Source: an uncultured Gammaproteobacteria bacterium (GTDB lineage Bacteria; Pseudomonadota; Gammaproteobacteria; PS1; Pseudothioglobaceae). From it: DNA of 39,877 nt. Both the position numbers and the translations under genes were made by a program. Of this stretch, positions 26,954 to 34,704 are shown in pieces. The number at the start of each line of letters is the position of its first letter. Positions within the stretch are counted from its first letter, which is position 1. The stretch is taken from positions 1-39,877 of the forward strand of contig CABWZI010000014.1 in assembly GCA_902509905.1 (NCBI GenBank), written 5' to 3'. The notes beneath the pieces were generated by a model. That model searched no databases. It saw only the letters and a program-made list of their open reading frames with translations, and had not been told where the DNA came from.

Positions 26954-28783
26954 ATGCCATTTATTGACAGAGATTTTATCAATGATTTGCCCAATAGAGT
27001 AGATATTGTTGGTCTAATAAATAAGCGTGTCGCTTTAAAAAAAGCAGGAAAAGACTATAAGGCCTGTTGCCCATTTCATGAAGAGAAAACCCCATCCTTT
27101 ACTGTAGTTCCTACTAAGCAAATTTATCACTGTTTTGGTTGTGGTGAAAGTGGAGGAGTTATTGATTTTGTTATGAAGTATGATCACCTTTCTTTTGTTG
27201 AGGCGATTGAAACAGTTGCTGGAGAATCAGGAGTCTCAGTCGTTTACGACCAAAGTGCCAAACCAGTCGATAAACGCTTCAAAAGATACAATGAAATGAT
27301 GGCTGAGCTAAATAATTTTTATCAAGGTCAACTGAAAACCTCATCTGCCAAGAATAAGGTTGTTAGTTATGCCAAGAAAAGAGGCATTAGCGGTTCAATT
27401 GCCAAAAGATTTGAATTGGGATTCGCGCCGCCTGGTTGGACTAACCTTTTTGATCAATATTCTGAGAAAGAAGAGTCCATTCAAGATCTTCTATCGATGG
27501 GCATGATTGTCCCAAAAAAAGACAAAAAAGATGACTATTATGATCGTTTTAGAGATCGCTTGATGTTTCCTATTCACAATGCCAAAGGCTCAGTGATTGG
27601 ATTTGGAGGGCGCGTTTTGTCAAGTAAGGATAATCCAAAGTATCTGAATTCTCCAGAAACACCCCTGTTTTCAAAGTCAAAAGAACTATATGGCCTCTAT
27701 CATTGCCGCAAATATAGCCGAAGAATTGATTCAATTCTTGTAGTTGAGGGGTATATGGATGTTATAGCTCTTCACCAGCAAGGAATCACCAATGTTGTTG
27801 CAACTCTTGGAACAGCCACAACGCCAGCTCACTTGCAGATTTTATCTCGCTCAGCTGAAACCATTGTTTTTTGTTTTGATGGAGATAAAGCGGGAAGAGA
27901 TGCAGCATGGAAGGCTTTAAAGACTTCTTTGCCTTCTGTAACTTCAGGGTTAATTATCAAGTTTCTAATTTTGCCTGAAGGAGAAGATCCTGATACCCTT
28001 ATCAATAGGGAGTCCTCAAAAGCATTCAGTAAGAGAATTGAAGATGCGCAAACACTTTCAAGTTTTTTGATTGATCATATTAAGGAAGAGGTTCCATTTG
28101 ATACGATTGAAGGCAAAACCTTATTTTTGGAAAAGTCATCATCTTTAATCAATCTGGTTAACTATTCAATCTATCGACAACAATTAATAGAAGGGATTGC
28201 CAATGCGATCGGCCAAAATATTATTCAAGTAGAAAAAGCGGTGGAACAAAACAAAAATCAAAATCCTCACTATTCTAATACTAATCAAGCAGAGCATAAG
28301 CAATTTAGTCCTCAGCCAATCAGTCAAACAATTAGTAATAAAAGTCATTCTAGTATGAAAAGTTTGATGTCAAGAATGATCTCTTGTGTTCTAACTTATC
28401 CATCAATTGTCAATAATCCAGAAACGACCAGTGTCATTGAAGAAAGAGCAAGAAAACTGCCCAAATCTGAAGTCTTATTAGAACTCATTAGACATGCTCA
28501 AGTGGAGTCAGATCTTTCAAAAGAAGCTTTATTAAAGCCCTATAAGTCCAAGGAGAGAGTTTATTTGCGTTTGCAGGAGTTAAGCACTATGGAGCCTTTC
28601 CTTAGTGAATTTGAAGCTCAAGAAGAGTTCGGATATGCGTTGACTGCAGCAGAAAAATATTACGAAAGAAAGTCAACAAAAGCATCAATACTTTCTGCAA
28701 AAACGCATGACGAAGAAGAGGCAGTCATGAAAAGCATCATGAAAAGCAAGATGAAAACTGTAAATCAGAAAAAAACATCCTAA
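26954..28783 (+). CDS. dnaG: DNA primase
   Basis: Synthesises RNA primers at the replication fork. The 609-residue protein has an N-terminal zinc module (CCPFHEEKTPSF near residue 38 and HCFGCGESGGVIDF near 60), the RNA polymerase core (FGGRVLSSKDNPKYLNSPET), and a TOPRIM fold with VVEGYMDVIAL near 262 and FDGDKAGRDAA near 310. A C-terminal helical part for DnaB binding follows a polar Gln/Asn/Ser linker. The end is a small basic repeat (MKSIMKSKMK). It is not in the usual rpsU-dnaG-rpoD context. Its TAA overlaps the ftsI TAG on the opposite strand. Confidence 0.97.
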   Translation: MPFIDRDFINDLPNRVDIVGLINKRVALKKAGKDYKACCPFHEEKTPSFTVVPTKQIYHCFGCGESGGVIDFVMKYDHLSFVEAIETVAGESGVSVVYDQSAKPVDKRFKRYNEMMAELNNFYQGQLKTSSAKNKVVSYAKKRGISGSIAKRFELGFAPPGWTNLFDQYSEKEESIQDLLSMGMIVPKKDKKDDYYDRFRDRLMFPIHNAKGSVIGFGGRVLSSKDNPKYLNSPETPLFSKSKELYGLYHCRKYSRRIDSILVVEGYMDVIALHQQGITNVVATLGTATTPAHLQILSRSAETIVFCFDGDKAGRDAAWKALKTSLPSVTSGLIIKFLILPEGEDPDTLINRESSKAFSKRIEDAQTLSSFLIDHIKEEVPFDTIEGKTLFLEKSSSLINLVNYSIYRQQLIEGIANAIGQNIIQVEKAVEQNKNQNPHYSNTNQAEHKQFSPQPISQTISNKSHSSMKSLMSRMISCVLTYPSIVNNPETTSVIEERARKLPKSEVLLELIRHAQVESDLSKEALLKPYKSKERVYLRLQELSTMEPFLSEFEAQEEFGYALTAAEKYYERKSTKASILSAKTHDEEEAVMKSIMKSKMKTVNQKKTS

Positions 28784-30630
28784 CCCTCTACTTGAGAATT
28801 TATCTCTGAATCATTAATCAGGATTCTCTGCATTGCCTTTTGAAACGCCATAGAGGCTGAATTTGAACCTTCACAGCGATTTCTTAAAGTTGGATCCCAG
28901 GAGACAAAACATTTTTTTGGGTGGTCAAGTCGAACTGCCATAATATACTTAGGCTTATCTGCAGGCGAATAGCCTACAAAATAAGTCCTCTTAGCGCCAT
29001 CTTTACTATACTTTCCATCAATCACCATTTCTGCTGTACCCGTTTTTCCAGCAATGGAATATCCATCAATAGCTGCTCGATAGCCAGAGCCATTGTCAGA
29101 TGCGACAGAGTCAAGTATTTCAGAGATTCTTTTTGTTGATTCTGGAGTAAAAACCTGCTCTAATGAATCATTATAATTCTCAGTCTTTATTAATTTAAGT
29201 GATGGTATGGAACCTTCATTGGCAAAAACAAGATAAGCTCTTGCAAGTTGTGCAAGGTTGGTTGTCATAGGTCCATGGCCAAAAGAAAGTGACCTTTTAT
29301 CACTATCCCTCCAGCTACTGTAGTGTCTCAATTCTCCTTGATTTTCTGCTCCAGGCATGACGCCTAAAGATTTGCCAAATCCTAGTTTTTCCCAAGTATT
29401 ATAAAAGTCTTCATTTTCAATATTTTCTGCAACAATTACGGTTCCAAGGTTATGAGATTTTTCAAGAATTCTTTGTATTGTCATCTGAAAAAATTTATTA
29501 TCTGGCTTGATATTTGCCACTCTTTTTGTAACATCAATCAACTCATCGTCTGTTGCCGTAATAATTCCTTTGTCTAAAGCCAGCAACATAGTAAAAGGTT
29601 TCATAGTTGAGCCTGGTTCAGTTTTATCTGAAAAAACACGGTTTCTGTAATCATCAGCACTGTAACTTTCTAGGTTGTTAGGATTTGTTGAGGGGTAGTT
29701 TGCAAGCGCTAATATTTCACCATTTGGAGAGAGAACTATTGCAGCAGCTGAGTCTGCTTCATGGAATTCAGCCTGCTCCTTGATGGCATTAAAAACATGA
29801 AATTGAATATCTGAATCGATTGTAAGGGTAAGATTTTCGCCATCTTCAAACTGTTTAATAGTTTCAGCATCATAATAAATATTCGAGTTATTTTTATTAT
29901 CTGCAATCCTCTTAATGCCATTCACTCCTGCTAAATATCGATCATATTCAGCTTCAATACCAAAGACACCTATATTTTCAGAATTTATTTTTCCAATTAG
30001 TGGAGCAATAGAATCTTTTTTGGGGTAGTAACGAAATCCACTTGATTCAATTGCAACGCCAGCAATTTTCTGCCTGGAGCATTCATTAACTTCGATACTC
30101 TCTTTTATAGTTGGCTTCATGCCTATAACTTTTTTAGCTTTGTCAACCAATGTAAGAGATGGAACCCTCACCTCTTTGAAGCATACTTTAGATCTCATTT
30201 TTTTTAGTTCAGAAATTTTTTTTAAAATAGGATCGTTCACTTTAAGCTTGTCTTTCACAATGAAGTATTTACGTTTATTAGCTTTCTTATTCGCAATTTG
30301 CTCTCTAAAATCTTGAAAAGGAATCTCAAGTGCTTCTGCCAATAAATCAATATATTCATCTTGTATGATCATTGGATCAAGATTAATCTTTTTATGTATC
30401 AAGTTAATTGCCAGTAGATTGTTATTTCTATCAAGAATGTTTCCTCTCATAGATTTTTCAACTATAGCAAACTCTGAATTTTTGGATGCTTTTGTTTTTA
30501 ATGAGATATCATTTGCTTGAATTTCACTTACACTAAAGGCCCTGTAAGTAAAAATTAAAACTATTAATATAAAGCAAATTTTGACCAGTGCTTGTCTATT
30601 CCTGTAGCCTTGAACTCTCGCAATCCTCAT
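28780..30630 (-). CDS. ftsI: Peptidoglycan transpeptidase FtsI (PBP3)
   Basis: Septal D,D-transpeptidase. I start at the ATG at 30630, which overlaps the ftsL stop as ATGA with GGAGG 10 bases upstream, giving 616 residues and MRIARVQGYRNRQ. There is one membrane helix (about residues 15-34), a pedestal domain beginning with RGNILDRNNNLLA, and the transpeptidase domain with STMK near 341 (EPGSTMKPFT), SHN near 391 and KTGTA near 527. It carries a longer Cys-containing insert (VCFKEV...VNECSRQ) in the pedestal. It ends the mraZ-rsmH-ftsL-ftsI run; murE and the rest of the dcw cluster are replaced by dnaG. Confidence 0.95.
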   Translation of the reverse strand: MRIARVQGYRNRQALVKICFILIVLIFTYRAFSVSEIQANDISLKTKASKNSEFAIVEKSMRGNILDRNNNLLAINLIHKKINLDPMIIQDEYIDLLAEALEIPFQDFREQIANKKANKRKYFIVKDKLKVNDPILKKISELKKMRSKVCFKEVRVPSLTLVDKAKKVIGMKPTIKESIEVNECSRQKIAGVAIESSGFRYYPKKDSIAPLIGKINSENIGVFGIEAEYDRYLAGVNGIKRIADNKNNSNIYYDAETIKQFEDGENLTLTIDSDIQFHVFNAIKEQAEFHEADSAAAIVLSPNGEILALANYPSTNPNNLESYSADDYRNRVFSDKTEPGSTMKPFTMLLALDKGIITATDDELIDVTKRVANIKPDNKFFQMTIQRILEKSHNLGTVIVAENIENEDFYNTWEKLGFGKSLGVMPGAENQGELRHYSSWRDSDKRSLSFGHGPMTTNLAQLARAYLVFANEGSIPSLKLIKTENYNDSLEQVFTPESTKRISEILDSVASDNGSGYRAAIDGYSIAGKTGTAEMVIDGKYSKDGAKRTYFVGYSPADKPKYIMAVRLDHPKKCFVSWDPTLRNRCEGSNSASMAFQKAMQRILINDSEINSQVEG

Positions 30631-30908
30631 ATACTGACGTCCTCCCATTCTGACTCTAGAGGAACGAACATCATCAATTCTTCCTTAGATTTTTGGTAGA
30701 CATTGACTCCACTTTGAATCTCGGAATACTCCATCAAGAGTTGCCTATTAAGAGCGTTTATTTTTTCATTTTCCGCTTTAAGAGTTTTTTCCTCTCTATG
30801 AAGCAAGTACATTTCATGATGCCAGTGAATGCTGAGTATTGATAATATTATGATTGAAATAATTAGAATAAAAATAATCACTAGCTTTCTTTGAAATATT
30901 ACTAACAT
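30627..30908 (-). CDS. ftsL: Cell division protein FtsL
   Basis: Small bitopic membrane protein of the FtsQLB complex. The 93 residues have a short cytoplasmic start, one membrane helix (about 8-27, rich in Ile and Leu) and a periplasmic leucine-zipper-like coiled coil (LHREEKTLKAENEKINALNRQ). Identity rests on size, topology and position between rsmH (7-base overlap) and ftsI (ATGA overlap), as FtsL sequences are poorly conserved. Confidence 0.9.
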   Translation of the reverse strand: MLVIFQRKLVIIFILIISIIILSILSIHWHHEMYLLHREEKTLKAENEKINALNRQLLMEYSEIQSGVNVYQKSKEELMMFVPLESEWEDVSI

Positions 30909-31837
30909 TTTTTGACTATTCTGAGTATTGCACTTCTGGCTCTTCTATTGATTTTGATCTCCTCGCTTGAAGGTTTGACTTTTCCAAGATCCTTAAAAGA
31001 GAGATGATGACTATTATTAGAAATAATTGGCAGGCCTTTTGGAAGTTGTTTTGGACGAGAATGTTTATGAATAAATTGTTTGACGATTCTATCTTCAATT
31101 GAGTGAAATGTAATGACTACAAGTCTTCCATCTTTTTTCAACGCATTAATGGTTTGATCAAGAGTCTGTGAAAGCATTTTCAGTTCATCGTTAATTGCTA
31201 TTCTTATTGCTTGGAACGTGCGAGTGGCAGGGTGTTTATTTTTACTAGGCTTTACTACACTTTTAATGAGGTCTGCAAGCTCAAAGGTCGAATCTAAGTT
31301 TTTAGTTTTTTGATATTCTTTAATAGTTGATGCAATAATCCGGCTTCTTTTTTCCTCACCAAATTGATATAGTGCATCAGCAATTTCCTTTTCGCTGCTC
31401 TCTCTGAGCCAAATCGCAGCAGTCATTTTTTGCGATTGGTCCATTCTCATGTCAAGAGCCCCATCCTTATTAAAACTAAATCCTCTATCAGCATTATCTA
31501 TCTGAGGCGAGGAGATACCAAGGTCCATTAAGATGCCATCAATCTCCCCAATTAATTTTAATTGATCAAGTTGTTCATTAAGACTTGAAAAGTTACTATG
31601 AATTAAGCTTAATCGAGAATCAGGGATATTTTTTTTTGCATATCTAATGGCTTCAATGTCTTGATCAAAGCCTATAACTTTTCCTGATTTTTTAAGACTA
31701 CTGAGTATGCCTTGAGTGTGACCCCCTCGTCCTAAGGTTGCATCGATATAAATGCCATTTGACTTAATACTTAATGCACTGATGGCTTCATCAAAAAGAA
31801 CTGAATCATGATGATCTGATTTTTTTTTGTCATGCAT
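30902..31837 (-). CDS. rsmH: 16S rRNA (cytosine1402-N4)-methyltransferase
   Basis: SAM-dependent methyltransferase that modifies C1402 in the ribosomal P site. The 311 residues include HHDSVLFDEAI, motif I IDATLGRGGHTQGIL, GILMDLGISSPQIDNADRGFSF, RTFQAIRIAINDEL and VVITFHSIEDRIVKQF. It follows mraZ by 23 bases and overlaps ftsL by 7. Confidence 0.97.
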   Translation of the reverse strand: MHDKKKSDHHDSVLFDEAISALSIKSNGIYIDATLGRGGHTQGILSSLKKSGKVIGFDQDIEAIRYAKKNIPDSRLSLIHSNFSSLNEQLDQLKLIGEIDGILMDLGISSPQIDNADRGFSFNKDGALDMRMDQSQKMTAAIWLRESSEKEIADALYQFGEEKRSRIIASTIKEYQKTKNLDSTFELADLIKSVVKPSKNKHPATRTFQAIRIAINDELKMLSQTLDQTINALKKDGRLVVITFHSIEDRIVKQFIHKHSRPKQLPKGLPIISNNSHHLSFKDLGKVKPSSEEIKINRRARSAILRIVKKC

Positions 31838-31860
31838 TCTTCATACACAATAACATTCAA

Positions 31861-32313
31861 CTAAAGAGAGAGTGATGAGACTTGTTGGGGAATCTCTTGC
31901 TCATTGCTGAGCCTGTCAAGTTTTTCAATTTGATCTTTCCAGGTCCTTTCATCCCAAATTTCGAAGCTCTTACCTTGGCCACTTAGAATTGCTTTATTCA
32001 CTAGATTTGCATATTTAATATGAGAACTAGGAATAAGAATTCTTCCAAACTTATCAAGATCACATTCACATGCATGACCAATGAGTTTTCTGGCCAGTTT
32101 TTTAGTATGAACATTTAGAGAGGGTAGCTCTCCTATTTTAAGTTCAAGCTTCTCCCAGTCTTTCAAAGAATAAAGGACTAGGCATGAATCATCTGGATGG
32201 ACACTCAAAACCATTTTTCCAGAGGAGTTGTTCTGGACTTGCTCTAGGTGACGGGCAGGAATCTTTAACCTCCCTTTTGAGTCTATAGATAGAAGATGAA
32301 TTCCCCGATACAT
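31861..32313 (-). CDS. mraZ: Transcriptional regulator MraZ
   Basis: DNA-binding AbrB-fold protein that represses the dcw operon it heads. The family N-terminus MYRGIHLLSIDSKGRLKIPAR points to the ATG at 32313; an ATG three codons earlier (32322) lies inside the operator repeats. The 150-residue chain has the two SpoVT/AbrB-like repeats, each with a DxKGRxxIP-type motif (SIDSKGRLKIPAR and DLDKFGRILIPSS). Four operator repeats lie immediately upstream. Confidence 0.95.
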   Translation of the reverse strand: MYRGIHLLSIDSKGRLKIPARHLEQVQNNSSGKMVLSVHPDDSCLVLYSLKDWEKLELKIGELPSLNVHTKKLARKLIGHACECDLDKFGRILIPSSHIKYANLVNKAILSGQGKSFEIWDERTWKDQIEKLDRLSNEQEIPQQVSSLSL

Positions 32314-32317
32314 AAAA

Positions 32318-32352
32318 CCCATTTTATACCATTATTTCCCAATATTTTCCAC
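32318..32352 (-). promoter_or_regulatory. MraZ operator with four TGG repeats at 10-base spacing
   Basis: On the minus strand TGG occurs at 32351-32349, 32341-32339, 32331-32329 and 32321-32319, exactly 10 bases apart, as GTGGA, TTGGGA, ATGGT and ATGGGT. MraZ is known to bind TGGGN repeats separated by 5 bases, the same period; E. coli has three. They sit at about +1 to +30 of the predicted transcript. Confidence 0.75.
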
Positions 32353-32381
32353 TTTATAGTTCCTTACTGATTTTTTATTAA
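32353..32381 (-). promoter_or_regulatory. Promoter of the mraZ operon
   Basis: On the minus strand TTAATA (32381-32376), 17 bases, TATAAA (32358-32353). It abuts the MraZ repeats, and an inverted repeat TTACTGA-N13-TCAGTAA (32364-32390) covers its spacer and -35. Confidence 0.5.
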
Positions 32382-32390
32382 ATTCAGTAA
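32364..32390. repeat. Inverted repeat TTACTGA-N13-TCAGTAA
   Basis: Perfect 7-bp arms at 32364-32370 and 32384-32390 in the mraZ-tmm intergenic region, followed on the plus strand by six Ts. It overlaps the mraZ -35, so it may be a regulator site; as a terminator it serves no gene on the plus strand. Confidence 0.5.
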
Positions 32391-32407
32391 TTTTTTATTT
32401 AAATTTA

Positions 32408-32436
32408 TTTAGAATGACTATCAATGGTGTTATAAA
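32408..32436 (+). promoter_or_regulatory. Candidate promoter of tmm
   Basis: TTTAGA (32408-32413), 17 bases, TATAAA (32431-32436). Predicted start is near 32443, at the left edge of a 28-base palindrome. Confidence 0.45.
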
Positions 32437-32443
32437 ATTCTTT

Positions 32444-32471
32444 AAATAACCTTAAATTTATAAGGTTATTT
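32444..32471 (+). promoter_or_regulatory. Palindrome upstream of tmm (operator or 5' hairpin)
   Basis: AAATAACCTT and AAGGTTATTT are perfect 10-bp arms around an 8-base AT spacer, between the predicted promoter and the ribosome site. It could be a repressor operator at the transcript start, or an RNA hairpin in the leader. No family-specific operator is recognised. Confidence 0.55.
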
Positions 32472-32497
32472 ATTGGGATTATATAAAAGGAGAATCA

Positions 32498-33838
32498 ATG
32501 AATAAGAGGGTTGCAATTATTGGTGCTGGGCCTAGTGGTCTTGCTCAGCTCAGGGCTTTTAAATCTGCTGAAGAAAAGGGCGAAATAATCCCAGAAATTG
32601 TCTGTTTTGAGAAGCAAGATAACTGGGGTGGCTTATGGAACTATAGCTGGAGAACAGGACTTGATGAGCATGGTGAAATTGCTCATGGTAGTATGTATAG
32701 GTATTTGTGGTCTAATGGGCCAAAGGAGTGCTTGGAATTTGCTGACTATTATTTTGAAGAGCATTTTGGGCATGCAATTGCATCTTTTCCGCCACGAGAA
32801 GTTTTGTTTGACTACATCCAGGGAAGAGTAGAAAAAGCACAAGTTCGAGAGATGATTCGTTTCAATACATCCGTTCGAAATGTAGATTATGATGAGTCAA
32901 GTGAAAAATTTATGGTCACAGTAAGTAACCTTGTTGACGATGAAACTTACTCTGAAGAATTTGATTACGTCATTGTTGCAAGTGGACATTTTTCTACGCC
33001 TAATGTTCCAAATTATGAGGGATTTAGCCATTTCAATGGAAGGATATTGCACGCACATGATTTTAGAGATGCTCTAGAGTTTAAGGACCAAGATATTTTG
33101 GTTATTGGGAGTAGCTACTCTGCTGAGGATATTGGATCTCAGTGTTATAAGTATGGAGCTAAATCTATAACAAGTAGTTACAGAACAGCGCCAATGGGTT
33201 TTGGATGGCCGGAGAATTGGGAAGAAAAGCCAGCTCTAGAGAGAGTTGAGGGTAATACTGCTTTTTTTGCTGATGGCACGTCAAAAGACATTGACTCAAT
33301 TATTCTTTGTACTGGCTATCTCCATCACTTTCCTTTCCTGCCCGATAGTTTAAGATTAAAAACAAATAATATTCTCTATCCTTTGGGCCTTTATAAAGGA
33401 GTTCTGTGGGAAAAAAATCCTAAACTAATGTACCTTGGCATGCAAGATCAATGGTACACATTTAATATGTTTGATGCTCAGGCTTGGTATGCAAGGGACG
33501 TTATTTTAAATAAAATTACTTTGCCCTCTTTCAGTGAAATGCAGGCTCACACACTTGAGTGGCATCAAAAAGAGACTGTAAAAGATGATGTGGCATATGC
33601 AATCGACTTTCAAGGCGCTTATACTCAGATGCTTATCGATGAAACTGATTACCCAAATTTTGATATCGAGGGTGTAAATAGAACTTTCATGGACTGGAAA
33701 CATAATAAGAAAGATGGCATTATGACTTTTAGAGATAAATCTCATGCTTCACTCATGACAGGAACTCAGTCACCGCCTCACCATACGCCATGGCTTGAGG
33801 CATTAGATGACTCTCTGGAGAGTTATCTCGATATCTGA
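32498..33838 (+). CDS. tmm: Trimethylamine monooxygenase (flavin-containing monooxygenase)
   Basis: NADPH- and oxygen-dependent FMO that oxidises trimethylamine to trimethylamine N-oxide. The 446 residues follow the marine bacterial Tmm pattern closely: FAD loop GAGPSG at 9-14, [33 protein letters not shown], the FMO motif [11 protein letters not shown] near 180, NADPH loop [20 protein letters not shown] near 204, [38 protein letters not shown] and [15 protein letters not shown]. An AAAGGAGA ribosome site precedes the ATG. No TMAO demethylase, transporter or methylamine genes are adjacent, so the gene stands alone between mraZ and sdhC. TMAO may be used for energy, nitrogen or osmolyte elsewhere in the cell. 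Confidence 0.95.
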   Translation: MNKRVAIIGAGPSGLAQLRAFKSAEEKGEIIPEIVCFEKQDNWGGLWNYSWRTGLDEHGEIAHGSMYRYLWSNGPKECLEFADYYFEEHFGHAIASFPPREVLFDYIQGRVEKAQVREMIRFNTSVRNVDYDESSEKFMVTVSNLVDDETYSEEFDYVIVASGHFSTPNVPNYEGFSHFNGRILHAHDFRDALEFKDQDILVIGSSYSAEDIGSQCYKYGAKSITSSYRTAPMGFGWPENWEEKPALERVEGNTAFFADGTSKDIDSIILCTGYLHHFPFLPDSLRLKTNNILYPLGLYKGVLWEKNPKLMYLGMQDQWYTFNMFDAQAWYARDVILNKITLPSFSEMQAHTLEWHQKETVKDDVAYAIDFQGAYTQMLIDETDYPNFDIEGVNRTFMDWKHNKKDGIMTFRDKSHASLMTGTQSPPHHTPWLEALDDSLESYLDI

Positions 33839-33973
33839 CTGAAAGCTAAAACTTCAGGATATGAAATTTTTTACTATTTAAGATGAATTCTTCATCTAAA
33901 AAACATAATTAAAGACTAAAATTCATCGTCTTATAAAATATAATGTTGTCCTTAGTTGATAAATTGTTATTCG
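33839..33973. other. Non-coding stretch after tmm
   Basis: AT-rich. It holds a short perfect inverted repeat AGATGAA-TTC-TTCATCT (33881-33897), without a T-run on the plus strand, and TATAAT at 33939-33944 that could be the -10 of the sdh operon, with no good -35. No gene is seen on either strand. Confidence 0.4.
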
Positions 33974-34108
33974 GTGAACAATAAAAGCTATCATAAAATT
34001 GTAAAAACTTCAATTGAGGAAGAATTAGAGCGCTCCAAACAATATCGATTCCTTCTTCATCCAGTGATGCTTGCAAGCATTTGTCTATCCACGTCAAAAA
34101 TTCGATGA
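33974..34108 (+). CDS. Possible small leader ORF coupled to sdhC
   Basis: A GTG (or a TTG at 33956) opens a frame of 44 (or 50) codons with basic and acidic residues (KIVKTSIEEELERSKQYRF) and a short hydrophobic end. Its TGA overlaps the sdhC ATG as ATGA, the pattern used by many gene pairs in this window. sdhC has no visible ribosome site of its own, which would fit translational coupling. There is no known family and no strong ribosome site for the ORF, so it may be chance. Confidence 0.25.
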   Translation: MNNKSYHKIVKTSIEEELERSKQYRFLLHPVMLASICLSTSKIR

Positions 34109-34704
34109 ATTTTATTAACAATCGCACTGTTAGTCTAAAAAAAATGATGGCAATAGCTGGATTATTTTGGTTTTTTTTCTTAGTACTCTATCTATTTGGG
34201 GCTTTGACTTTTCACTCTGGTGAAGAGGCATTTACCGCTTTTTATCTCTGGTTTAACGGTTCAATTTTCTATCCAATCTTAGCTATTTTGTTATCATTAA
34301 CCCTTGCTTTTCACGTTTTTATTGCAGTGACTAGACAGTTATCCAATAATATTAGCTCTGGTGACCGATATAAAAAGCCCTATCCGAAGGCAGTGCCAAG
34401 AATTATTGCTTGGTCCGGTGCAACGATTATCTTGGTTTTCATAATAACTCACACACTTCAGATGCTTTCAATAAATACCGTTGACTTGTATAGTGAAATT
34501 CAAAAGATCTTTCAGAGTCCAATTATGTTGGCAATATATGGGTTGGGGATGATTGCAATTTCAACTCATTTACATCATGGACTAACAAATGTTCTTCAAA
34601 CTTTAGGTATCTCAAGCAAACAGCACAAGGGGGCAGCACTGGTAATTGTACTTCTTATACTTGCAGGTTATGCTTCAATCCCCTTAGGAGTTTTATATGG
34701 ATAA
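34105..34704 (+). CDS. sdhC: Succinate dehydrogenase cytochrome b subunit, single-subunit (type B) anchor
   Basis: Membrane anchor that carries heme and passes electrons to quinone. With the ATG at 34105 it is 199 residues; a TTG at 34081 is less likely. Five membrane helices are visible, with conserved histidines in [21 protein letters not shown] and [17 protein letters not shown], the layout of the diheme cytochrome b of type B enzymes (Bacillus, Wolinella, Bacteroides). No sdhD follows, consistent with one fused anchor. It overlaps sdhA by 8 bases. Confidence 0.88.
   Translation: MNFINNRTVSLKKMMAIAGLFWFFFLVLYLFGALTFHSGEEAFTAFYLWFNGSIFYPILAILLSLTLAFHVFIAVTRQLSNNISSGDRYKKPYPKAVPRIIAWSGATIILVFIITHTLQMLSINTVDLYSEIQKIFQSPIMLAIYGLGMIAISTHLHHGLTNVLQTLGISSKQHKGAALVIVLLILAGYASIPLGVLYG

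Noticed and set aside
28720-28765. Short repeat ATGAAAAGCA at the dnaG 3' end as a mobile or regulatory repeat
   Set aside because: Two to three imperfect copies only, in frame, encoding a basic MKS-type tail; most likely local duplication.
33909-34127. Minus-strand open frame of 72 codons antisense to the sdhC start
   Set aside because: No ribosome site, no family resemblance, AT-driven composition, and it overlaps the sdhC N-terminus.
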